NCBI GenBank assembly: GCA_033807775.1
Contig: CM066327.1
Span: 95,502,295-95,566,294, forward strand
Direction: 5' to 3'
Length of the DNA stretch: 64,000 nt
DNA from: Saussurea involucrata
Lineage: Eukaryota > Streptophyta > Magnoliopsida > Asterales > Asteraceae
Shown here piece after piece: positions 1 through 9,382 of this stretch. The notes under the pieces are model-generated. The model had not been told where the DNA came from, searched no databases, and worked only from the letters and a program-made list of their open reading frames with translations. Numbering within the stretch: the stretch's first letter is position 1; each line of letters begins with the position of its first letter. A program made the position numbers and the translations under genes.

Positions 1-187
1 AATATTGTTTCGCAATAAGTTGTAAATTGTTTGATACATATCAATAAACAATTTAGAAAAGTAAAAATCGCGTGTTTGTATTCAACCCCCCCCCCCCTTC
101 TACAAACTTGTATAACCCTTCCGGGACCAACAAGGGGTATCAGAGCAGATTGTTTAATCTCATAAACAAGATCTTGCTTATACTAAT
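1..187 (+). mobile_element. S1-family Copia remnant (LTR end, PBS, leader)
   Basis: Positions 1-132 match the last part of the S1 LTR at about 20250-20380, including the poly-C run (12 C here, 7 in S1) and the terminal GGGACCAACA. A PBS and about 40 bases of leader follow, and then a G LTR begins at 188. The rest of the element is not in the window: no matching S1 leader resumes after any G LTR here. It is therefore a stump of an older Sirevirus-like insertion. Confidence 0.85.
135..146 (+). other. Primer binding site of the S1-family remnant
   Basis: GGGTATCAGAGC, three bases after the LTR end. It matches the usual plant Copia PBS TGGTATCAGAGC (complementary to the 3' end of initiator Met tRNA) except for the first base, which is G. 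The mismatch suggests decay. Confidence 0.75.
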
Positions 188-1021
188 TGTTTGGGCAAAA
201 AATCACCAGTCTCGACCACGACCAAGGTAAGGAAAACACTTATTCCCTTTTTCCATAACGAAGGTAAAATCATAGTACGACTGAAGATAAGACCGAAAAT
301 CTTTTACCTCGCGACGCTCGACCTCGATGTCGCCTAGCTCACACAACCGTCGCATAAAACCATTCGACCTCGACCGACTAACGCGTTATACGACTGTTAT
401 GTTTGTTCGGTGTTTAATGCAGGAGTCAACACTATTAATGGACAACGGCTATAACCGACGAAGTCAGTTAAGAACATCTAATCCCACATTAAAGACAGCG
501 ACCGTTATGGCAGTTATCAAAGTCCTTAATGATCCAATTAAAGTACCCGAAGATTATAAATATCAAGGGGAATCATCATTACAGAGGACGGAACACAGAT
601 ACAACATCGAACCATAGACACAAGCACTCGAACTTCGAAGAACACTTAAAGCGCGGAAATCGCTCACAGAAGAATTGCTCTCGACGCATGACAATCACAC
701 ACGCCGCACATTGTTTTACACTAGAAAACACTTGTTACTTTACATTTTCGAAGTCTTTCCTTCATTTGTATTGTAATCTCTGTACGATCGACATCAGAAA
801 CACATGGACATCCCCTCTGATTGGCGACCATAGTGCAGCGACGACTTCCACAGTCGTTCGCGAGTTTTTTCCTCGTTGAGGTTTTTCCCGCGTCACTAAA
901 ATCTCTGTCTCATTTATATTTTCGTCTTTGTCGCACGCTTTTGTCGAACGATTCATTTCTTTAGTTGTTAAAGTCCACATCGACCTTTAGTTGTACTTTG
1001 GTGCGATTTTTGGCATTAACA
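188..1021 (+). repeat. 5' LTR of G1 (834 bp)
   Basis: Starts TGTTTGGGCAAAA and ends GGCATTAACA, followed at once by a Gypsy PBS. Related LTRs are at 43700-44662 (963 bp, same strand) and, inverted and interrupted, at 18239-42473 (about 1.49 kb). The flanking 5-mer (CTAAT) does not match the flank of the 43700 LTR (AGTGA), so these two LTRs are not the ends of one insertion. Confidence 0.92.
555..563 (+). promoter_or_regulatory. Probable TATA box of G1 LTR
   Basis: TATAAATAT in the middle of the LTR, at the place matching TATAAATA in the 3' LTR of G2 (44092-44099). The placement would leave room for a transcript start and R-U5. There is no experimental support. Confidence 0.5.
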
Positions 1022-1022
1022 G

Positions 1023-1041
1023 TTTGGCGCCATCCGTGGGA
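1023..1041 (+). other. Primer binding site of G1
   Basis: TTTGGCGCCATCCGTGGGA begins one base after the LTR. The TGGCGCC start is typical of plant Gypsy PBSs. Which tRNA it pairs with was not determined. Confidence 0.85.
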
Positions 1042-1122
1042 CGTTATCTAGAGAAAATCTTCGACGAACGTGCGTCTTACTAATGGTTTCTTGGAGTTTC
1101 CTTTGTTCTCTGTTTCAGGAAA

Positions 1123-3297
1123 ATGGCAGCCCCTGGAAATCAGCAGCATGTCATTGCCCAGATGTACCAGGAGCTTGAAGTCGCTCGAAATCAAATCAAC
1201 GCCATGGCAGAGCAGAGTCGCAGAGCAGCTGAGGAGATCGCACGGCTAAGGTATTTCTCTGGACCTCAGAATGGTCCTAGGTCGTTCGTGCAAAATCCAG
1301 GCCAAGGATCGTTCGATCAGACTGGTCCTAGGCCATTCGCGCATAATCCAGTTCCAGGACCAGGTCCGTTCACTCAGAATCAGCATCCAGGTCCGTTCAT
1401 GCAGAACCAGCAGCCGGGACCATTCAACCCAAACCCCCAGTTATGGACGGTTCCTCCTCAGCATATAAGGCCACCACCCATGCAGAATAGATCGCAGCCA
1501 TTTCCGAATGGATCGCAGCCATTTCCGAATGGGTCGCAGCCGTTTCAGAATGGGTCGCAGCCGTTTCAGAATGGGTCGCAGCCGTATTTTGTTCCTTTCA
1601 ACGGAGACGCCAATGGCTCGTCGCATGGCAATGGCACCAGTTCAGGAGTCAATCCACAAACAGGGGCAAATCTCGACCCCAATGACCCCGTCGCCCAGCG
1701 ATTGAAAATGCTAGAAGATCAGAACGAGTGTGTCATATCTTTGCTAGCCAAGCTACCTGGGGCAGCCGTGCCCGTCGACGTCATCGATGAGATCACGACC
1801 GTCGAGGTCCTGAGAAAGTACAACATCCCCGCCTTCGCGCCCAAGTATTCGGGAGGGACTGATCCGACAGAGCACGTCGCGCAATACAAGCAGCTCATGT
1901 GGACGATCTCGATCCCACACATGTATCAGGGGGTATGTATGTGCAAGAGCTTCGGTGCGACTCTTACTGGTCCTGCTCTCCAATGGTTGATCAATCTCAA
2001 ACCCAAGTCCATCGGGTCATTCGCTGAATTGGTCAACCAATTCTCTCAGCATTTCGTCAGCAGTCGCAAGATGGAGAAGCAGACCAGTGACCTATACTAT
2101 GTCGTACAGAAGACCAATGAGTCTATCCGAAGTTATTTCAATAGATTCAATGCGGAGATAATCAGTATTCTCAATTGTGACGTCAAGACTGCAATCGAAG
2201 CTTATAAGCGTGGTCTGGACGACAGTTCGGGGTTGTATACTGATTTGACCAAGTATCCTCCAGAGAATTTTGAAGACGTCCGACCTCGAGCCCTAGCATA
2301 TCTGAGGGTAGAGGACGACGCTGCCTTTCGTTGCAAGCATACCGATGACAAGAGGTCGTTAAGTGTGATAAAGCCAGAGTTCAAGACAAAGGCAATTTCC
2401 AAGGTAGAGCCCGCACGCCAAATCTCGAACGTCCAGTTCAAGACAAAAGCAGAGGCTAAGACCATGATCAAATTTCCTCTGTACCCCAAGATATCCTCTT
2501 ACGGGTTCAAAGGGTCCACTAAGGACCTGGTCGAAGCTCTAAAAACCGCCCAAGCGACCGTGATGGCCAAAGAAGTCCGATCAGTACGACGCTAAGAAAG
2601 ATAAATCTAAGTGGTGCGACTTTCATGTCGACCATGGTCATGCGAAAAATGATTGCATAGCCCTCAAAAGGATCTAGCATATCATGTCCCGAAAGGCAAT
2701 CTCAAAGATATCATCGATGACGTCGTTACTTCAACTAGCGACTATCGACCGTCAACCCCCAAGCATGAAAAGGTCGTCAATTGCATCACTGGCGGTTCAG
2801 ACGTCTGTGGTCTGACGTACTCTGTAGCCAAGCGTCATGCCCGTCAAGCACCTGGCGATCGACCTATTCCGCGTTCATCAAGGCCCAAAGGAGATTCGGA
2901 GTTAGACGCTATGAAGATCATATTCGACCAAGACGACCTCGGCGACTCATATCAGAAACATCATGACGGGTTGATCATTCAACTCACGATTGGTAATTGT
3001 TTAACCCGACGAGTCTTGATCGATGGGGGCAGCTCAGCGAACGTCATTTTCCTTGACACCATCAAGGCTTTGGGAATCGATCGCACAGAAATCACCCAAT
3101 GTTCGACAACCTTGGTCGGTTTTAATGGAGAGGCGACGAGCACATTTGGAGATATTATCTTGCCCGTCTATGCCGGAGGAATCAACAAGCAAACCAAGTT
3201 CAGCGTCATCGACTGTGTATCGGCTTATAATATTATCTTAGGTCGACCATGGATCCATGAAATTAAAGTCGTCCCTCGACGTATCATCAGACCCTAA
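1123..3297 (+). pseudogene. gag: gag-protease of G1, two frameshifts
   Basis: The first frame opens at ATG 1123 and runs to 2595. It has a P/Q/N-rich N-terminus, a 7-residue SQPFPNG-type repeat, and the plant Gypsy gag core (from MWTISIPHMY to the YKRGL region). Comparison with G2 shows a two-base loss near 2565 and another near 2668. The zinc-knuckle-like segment (CDFHVDHGH...C) lies in another frame between them. The frame reopened at 2653-3297 holds a retropepsin-like domain with LIDGGSSANVIF around 3018-3050 and ends near GRPWIHE. This layout (gag, knuckle, protease, then nothing) matches G2. The product would build the particle shell and cut the polyprotein. As it stands it cannot be translated in one piece. 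Confidence 0.85.
1491..1585 (+). repeat. 21-bp tandem repeat in G1 gag
   Basis: About four and a half copies of a 21-bp unit coding SQPF(P/Q)NG. The matching part of G2 (about 15884-16090) has more, less regular copies. The unit length keeps the reading frame, so copy number can change without breaking gag. Confidence 0.85.
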
Positions 3298-4227
3298 AAT
3301 TCCCTACGCCGTGGGGAATCCAAGAAATCAAAAGCGAGCTGAAGGTCGCCCGCGACTGCTATAAGACCACTCTGAAGCCGCGAAAGTAAGCTGTCTAGCA
3401 GTCATGACCCGACCATAAGGTCTCGACAGGTTCGTCCTTCTATCTTTAACCTTAAAGATAAACTCATGCCTTTCCTACAGGAATAAAACGGCTATCTTGC
3501 CCTGTCGCACGAAAACACGGTCGACGCAGACATAGATGGTATTTCCCAAGATCTATATGTCGATTCGTCATTTAAAACCTATTTTTCTCCTGAAAGGAAT
3601 AGGACATTAAATGACGGGGGGCAAACACCCCATTTAAAAAAAAGAGAATCTAAGAAGGTACATTCCCTAACTTCTTTTCTCTCATTTCATACGATTTATT
3701 ATCGCAAACGGTTACTGACTTAAGCATTGGAGGGTCGTTGGTTAGCCAACGACCAACCTCTAACATCGTTTTTTCGCAGAATCGCACGACATTAATCTTA
3801 CGGCTCTAGTTTCGCAAGGTCGCACGACATAAACGATTAGGTCTATAACTTGATCATCCTTCTACAGGAACACACGATTCAAGCTCATCGTACGACTTAG
3901 TCGTACGATCGCAAAGTCTAGCGATCTTATGATCTATGTTGCTTGACTTGGAAAAATTTCATACTCTGAGTGTATGCTTTTGTCGCGTGTGCTTATGGCT
4001 TACGTTCCAGTTATTGTGTTGCAATGATGCCTAAGTTGCGTGATTTCTTGGTTATTATTTACATAGTGAATCTTACAATTTACATTGTATTTATTCATGA
4101 AATATACAAAGTATGAATTCAAAAGAAGCCCACGTTTCATTCAGCGAATAAACTGTCATTTACATCTAGATAACTCGACCACCAACGGTCGAATAACAGA
4201 GAAACAAAAATAAACAAAGGTATTTTT
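3298..4227 (+). other. Noncoding stretch of G1 between protease and antisense gene
   Basis: No long ORF. It holds the end of the protease region, a GGGGGGCAAACACCCC segment at about 3617 that is also present in G2 at about 18147, and many CGCACGAC/GTACGAC words. The same sequence is in G2 at 17783-18233 and resumes at 42479 after the solo LTR, so it is a normal part of the family. There is no trace of integrase or RT. Confidence 0.7.
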
Positions 4228-5931
4228 CTAAGGTTGGGGAGGAACATCGGTCACCTCCTCCTCGACCTCCTTCTCATCATCCGAGTCGAGGTCTCTCTCG
4301 GTCCCGACCTCCTTGAAGAACAGAGCCAACTCATTCGACGCTGAGGCCACAGGATTCTTGCCTAGAAAGTGACTTCGCATGATAGCCGCTCGAGCAATGA
4401 GTCGAGCGAAAGAAAAAAAGGGATTTATTCTCATCCCTCAACTCCTCTAACTCTTTCTCTAAATCCATGGCTTTGGATTTGGAGTCCTCAACCTCTTTCC
4501 CCTTCACGACTAGGGATTCCTTCATCCCCTCCAGCTTCTCCCTTTGATTATGCATCAAAGATAGGGATTCCTTTAAATGTGAGTTCACGTCATCCCTTGC
4601 GTGATCAAGAGACTCCAGCTCGTTCAAGACATCGTCGAGTTTCACCGACGCCGCCTCTTCGCGTTCTAAATTGGACCTTTCCCTTTCTAACGCTGCGTCT
4701 TCTTTCTCGATAGCAGAAGCCATTAAACCTTCTACCTTTGTCGTTTTAGCATGCAACGCCAAAGATGACTGAAACGTCTGAAAATATATGAAAGCACGTT
4801 AGCAAAGTATACGACGTCGACAACAGATGAAAAACAAAAGTCTTAAAAGACAGACTTACCATGAATGCTAATCCAGCAACACGGGCCTCAGTATCCTCGA
4901 GAGAAACCCCGTCAAATCACTCTCTGAAAGAAGAGAGCTGATACTTTCCCAAATGAGGGAACAGTTTCGTCCCGTCTAGGACGTTATCATCCAAAAAATC
5001 CGACGGCAACGTAAAGTTCATCGTCGTTCCAGAGCACGTTTGCACGCCCTTGCCCTTGTCGGCAGAGGAGGGGCTGACGCGGCAAGAGGAGACATCATCG
5101 CCGGTTGCACAGTATCAATAGACCTTGTGTCAGAAACCTTCTCGACAGACACGGTCGACATCTTCGCCCTCTCAGACGAGACGCCTCTCGATGAACCACC
5201 CGTCCTTGACGATGGTTCCCTCATAACGGACATTCTCGTCCTCTTTGGGAGACCCGACCCAGATGTCGGGACTTCTTTTCTCTTTAGGACCCCCGACCCA
5301 GTTGTTGAGGTATTGTTCCCCCTGTCTACCTTTGCCTTGCGAGCTAGCTCGACTTGAGCCATCTTCTTGGCGGCTGCAGGCGTCATCTTCGCCCGAGATT
5401 CTCCTGTATGACAAAAGAAAGAATTAGATGATTGAGAACAAAGATAGATTAGGTCGAGCAGAAAGAAATGGATACTTACCAATTATCTCTACTTCCATCT
5501 CCTCCTCCTTCTCCTCTCTCTCGTGTTCTTCTTCCTCTTCTCTACCCATCCTCATTATGTTGCTTAAGAAAACAATGTCGTCATCCTCATCTACCAAATG
5601 ACGCGTGACGTACGATCGATCTTCAATACTAAACTCCAGGAACTTTTTGACCTTATCCTGGGAAGCGTCGTCCGGCTCTACCTTGTCGAAACCAATATCT
5701 ACACGTAAATAAAAAGATCAGTCGAAAAACAACCGAGCAACAGAGTAACATAAGACATACGATAAACAATTAAAAGTTCACCTGTCATATTCCAACCAGA
5801 TCTAATCCAGTCAGTGTCCAGCATCGACACCCGCACGAATACATACCTCGTCTTCCATTTGCGGTCGTTGACTGCAGTATTTAAAACCAAGGTACGATCG
5901 CCCTTGTGCCTTGAAAACAAACTATAACGAC
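4228..5931 (-). pseudogene. Antisense accessory gene of G1, with introns
   Basis: Reads on the minus strand, opposite to gag. Exon-like segments are separated by three introns with good plant signals: 5699-5781 (donor GGTGAAC, acceptor GTGTAG), 5404-5479 (GTAAGTATCC, CATACAG) and 4778-4859 (GTAAGTCTG, TTTTCAG). Segments in order: an N-terminal part with KTRYVFVR and DTDWIRSGW, an acidic DEDDDIVF and E-rich part, a basic PAAAKKMAQVELARKA part, and a C-terminal coiled coil rich in E, K and L (LEKELEELRDENKS). This organisation resembles the plant 'putative gypsy type transposon' proteins (Pfam Transposase_28-like); the match is from memory and moderate. The start is cut off by the A1 junction, and a TGA interrupts the exon near 4917. 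A close copy lies at 14109-15838. Confidence 0.7.
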
Positions 5932-6026
5932 GAAAAGCTTAGAAAAACGAGTTACTCGGGCTCGAACAAAAACTAATGTCTTGAGATTTAAAATCACGCC
6001 AGTCCCCGGCAACGGCGCCAAAAACT
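5932..6026 (-). other. Extra A1 leader fragment with its own PBS
   Basis: Matches 12378-12473, the leader just inside the right LTR of A1, including the PBS complement CCCCGGCAACGGCGCCA at 6004-6020. A normal 3' LTR is not followed by a PBS, so in transcript order this reads LTR, PBS, start of a second element. The left edge joins G1 at 5931/5932 with only about three bases (ACG) of shared sequence. Confidence 0.85.
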
Positions 6027-7662
6027 TGTTGCGTATAAAAGCGATATGTGTATTTCGCAGTGGGTTGCAAACTGTCCACAGTGGGAAGTGCAAGTGTACA
6101 CTGTCCACTATGATCGTCACAGCAAGTAATAGTCGGTAAAATACCGGAATCGTTTCCATAGGGACTGGACAATCAAGACAATTCGGTTCTCATGAGCTCC
6201 TTTTACAAGTTTCGATTAGAGAGAAAAATAATATCTTGAGTTGGTTTGGTGAAATAACTACTTTTAACGATTTTACTAAAGATTTAAAAGATGGAATGTA
6301 GGTGAGATTTTCCCTAGATTTTATAGTAAATACTTGATCTCAAAAAGTGATCCTAGTAATTGAAGTCGGTCTTTTCGCTAGAAAAGCCCGGTTACAAAAT
6401 ACTCACACCGTTAAGTAAAAATCCCATACTAGTTGTACTTGTTGTTTTGTCAATGGTAATCTCAGAATGGACCCTCTCGGGCCTCGATGGAATGTGTAGA
6501 GACAAATACTCTAAGTGTTTTAAATACACAAATTAGCTTGTCTACTACTCCCGTGGGGAGAGATTAGCTCACTGTGCTGACCTCACTCTCGTAAGTGTCA
6601 TAAGAATTCTTTCGAACTCCCTAGCATTATCCAAGCTCGTGTCACTACGTTCTACCCATTTCTGAGTTGAGAACTAGACTTTTAGATCCTTACAAGTGAT
6701 CGGCTTGTTCGCATCCTTGGGGTATAATCGAGAATGAATAACCAAAACAACAAATATTCTAAGTATAAAGATTACTCAATAATTTTCTCTAAAATATAGG
6801 TACTTCTCTAGCCTACATCCCAAAGGATGTTTAGCCTAACATAATTGAAGTAAATAAAACACAAGATGAAGATTTAGACATGATTGAAAAAGTGACTTTG
6901 AATTACTGCTCACAGTGGGGAACGTAAGTTGCCCACTGTTCGAGAACTACAACTGAAAGTTAAACTAGAACTTTAAAAACACCAGAAATTAAAGTTACAC
7001 TACTGCAGAAAATTAAAACTAACAATTGTTCTAAACATGAGAGAATTTAAGTCTACAAACTAAGATGCTTGCTAAAATTAAAGATTGACAATGCTCTCTA
7101 TTAAATGACCCAAGCCCTTCCTTTTATACACCAAGGAAACAGCTTGGGTAATACACAATGAGGTCTTTTGACTTTGCATCAGCTGAATTATGGGAGCACA
7201 AGGACCATTTGTGCCCCATGTTTCTTCTTTAACCAAGGGCTTGATGCTTCTAACCATGGGACTCTTCAAAAAGTTGACTTCTAGGCTCTTAGGTATGAAT
7301 ATTAAATTCACTTTGCCATCTTCTTTAGGAGAAAGCCTAGAATAAAATAATCCCCATGCTTGTACTTGTTGCTGAACCTTCTAACTGCCCCCACCATGCT
7401 ATCTCACTCAGATTTCTTCTTTTTGTCTTTTCCAGCGGCAGCAGTGGGGAACCGGAGTGAGCACAACAGTGGTCACTGCAGGATAAAACGTGAAAAACAC
7501 CCAAATTCCACCAAATAATTCATTAAATACTATGGTTCACTCCTTTTGCTCATTTTCGAGAATTATAACAAGAATGAGGGTTTTTAGAAGTAAAATGGCT
7601 AAAATTGACAAAAATAAAGTGGAAAATAAATGGAAATAATAACTCTAAAAATAGAGTTATCA
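6027..7662 (-). repeat. Left (3') LTR of A1
   Basis: In plus orientation it runs from TGTTGCGTATAAAAG to GAGTTATCA; on the element's strand it starts TGATAACTC and ends CGCAACA. About 99% identical by eye to 12474-14108. It contains several CACTGTG/CACAGTG words and a TATA box. Confidence 0.93.
7121..7130 (-). promoter_or_regulatory. TATA box of left A1 LTR
   Basis: Minus-strand TGTATAAAAG, identical in the other LTR at 13568-13577. It is a good TATA match at a plausible place inside the LTR. Confidence 0.55.
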
Positions 7663-7680
7663 CAACCTCAAACTTAAACC
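7663..7680 (-). other. Polypurine tract of A1
   Basis: On the minus strand GGTTTAAGTTTGAGGTTG directly precedes the LTR start TGATAAC. This is the Athila-type PPT and sets the 3' side of the internal region. Confidence 0.8.
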
Positions 7681-9382
7681 ATTACTTGTCCCCAAGTAAT
7701 AAAAAGAAAGAAATAAAATGAACAAAATGCAGTAGAACTTTTAGGGACTTACATACTTCTTGACTTGAATGGCCGTTGATCTCCTTCCTTCGATACTTCC
7801 TTCGGTTCCAAACTTGAAAATTTCACTTTTGTGTTTGACGAAATCTTTCCCTTGTTTTGCATTAATCAATAGGGCTTTTTTGGGTTCAATGGGTTTATGG
7901 CTTTGAATATTTTCCCAAGGGGTTTGCAAGTACTTCCAAACATGGACCGAAAATCTCGCTTGGAGATTTTTATTTCAAGATGTGGGTGTTTTGGATTTTT
8001 CATGGGTATGTACGCACACTTTCAGGCTTTATTTTGGGTATGGCTATTTTTGTGAAAGTAGGTATTCCAATGGTCCAGAATAGGCAAACCATCTTTTTCT
8101 GGGAGTGAACACTTTGATGGTCCAGAAAGGCACACCATCAAGTTTGTTAGTGACACTCCGCTTTTCTTCTGTTTTTGTATATATATTTTTTTTTTGGGAG
8201 GGGGGTATGGCTTACCCACCTCAAACTTAGACTTCACAGTGTCCCCACTGTGGGAAGACTGGAGGTCACTCTGGAAGTTCCCACCTCAAACTTAAAATCT
8301 CACAGTGTCCCTACTGTGACATTGAATTAACGAACAAAGGTGGTGGTTTGGGGTACAAAAAGGATCGTGTTTTGGATGCGAAAAACGGCCTATATCATTT
8401 CACGGTATCAAGTTGAGATTCGTACTTACAAAAGGGACCTTTTTAAGTCGGAAGCCGAAAGTTGTACCTTGAAATGGAAACGAGATCAAACAAGCATTCA
8501 AACAACAATTACGTTAGTACCCAAAAGTACCTACCCAGAAGTAGGATTTCCATGCATTCAATACCCAAAAACAGCAAATATTGTCAAACGCCTAGCCATA
8601 GGCAGAAATTAAAACAAAACAGCAAAATAAAATTGTTTTAGGGAGCAAACGAGCGAAACCATTGTTTTAACAAACCATTAGTGGGTCGGGGTTGCTTGCG
8701 GTGAACTGTCGCCAGAGTCCTCCTCGAAACCATCTTCTTTTCGACCCTAATCCTTTCCTCTTCCTCTTCCTCTCTTGCCAACCGTTCGGCTTTCTCTCGT
8801 TGTTTCCTCTCCTCCTCTTCCTTTGCCAGCCTTTCTTCCTCTTCCTTCCTCTCTCTCTCAACCTTTTCTTTCTTCTTTTTAAGTGCAAGGATTTTTTTTG
8901 GTAGGGTTGGGTTGGTGTGGTTCGAGAGAGAAAAATGGAGAAGAAGAGTATGTGTGTTTTTGAATATTTGGAGTAAAGGTGATTTTTGGAATTTAGAATG
9001 GAAAGGGTTTATCTTTTGGGTAATAAAATGGAGGGAAACGGTCCTTTTTGGAGAGAGAGAGAGTGATAATGATAGCTTTTCTTGAAAAATGGAGAAATGG
9101 GTGTAAGATGGCAGCAAAAGTTGACTGATTTGTAAGAAAAAGTTGATGTGTGTCAGCCTTGGGCCCCTCAAAAACCGTCCTATCCTTCTTCAGATTTGGA
9201 GTGGGGAACGTAGGGACATGCATCTCCCCACTGCGAAGCTTTTTCTTGATTTTTCCTCCAAAAAGCGGCAATTTCTCCTACACACATTAAAACAAACTAC
9301 CATGCAGAATTAAAAAGACCAAAAATAATAAAAAGACAGCCAATAACTGAAATAAAATATTTACAAACGGTTGTGACATTGC
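7681..9382 (-). other. 3' internal region of A1, mostly noncoding
   Basis: AT-rich sequence between the gag-protease ORF and the PPT. It holds CACAGTGTCCCCACTGTG at about 8236-8253, a second CACAGTG at about 8299, a GAGAGAGA run near 9051, and one short minus-strand frame rich in K, E and R (listed separately). In an intact Athila element an extra ORF lies here; only a stump seems left. Confidence 0.6.
8638..9171 (-). pseudogene. Lys/Glu-rich ORF remnant of A1
   Basis: A 177-codon minus-strand frame. The first 90 codons look like translated leader (the GAGA run gives LSLSLS). From about codon 92 it becomes strongly charged (KKKKEKVERERKEEEERLA and similar) and ends VHRKQPRPTNGLLKQ. The place corresponds to the start of the accessory ORF of A2 (49626 downward), whose leader is also pyrimidine-rich on the plus strand. 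It may be the charged N-terminus of a deleted accessory protein. No domain is recognised and it may not be expressed. Confidence 0.35.

Larger units (their letters stand above)
188..5931 (+). mobile_element. G1: pol-less Tat-like Ty3/Gypsy element, 3' end missing
   Basis: In order: 5' LTR (188-1021), PBS, gag-protease (1123-3297, broken), a noncoding stretch, then a spliced gene on the opposite strand (4228-5931). No RT, RNase H or integrase lies between protease and the antisense gene, and the same is true of the related copy G2, so pol loss is a family trait and not damage to one copy. Gag plus LTRs without pol resembles the TR-GAG class. An antisense ORF next to the 3' LTR is known in the Tat lineage. 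The right side stops abruptly at 5931/5932 against A1 sequence, so the 3' LTR is not seen. Confidence 0.8.

Noticed and set aside
327..980. Short ORFs in the G1 LTR
   Set aside because: They overlap in several frames on both strands inside the LTR, are not kept in the other G LTRs, and look like chance.
1491..1585. Regular 21-bp repeats as a possible CRISPR array
   Set aside because: Units are adjacent with no spacers, in frame within gag, in a plant nuclear context.
3617..3634. GGGGGGCAAACACCCC as an internal PPT marking a 3' LTR in G1
   Set aside because: No LTR start (TGTTTGGG) follows it, and the same word sits mid-spacer in G2.
8340..8612. Plus-strand ORF in the A1 3' region
   Set aside because: It lies antisense to A1 in noncoding sequence, with no recognisable domain.
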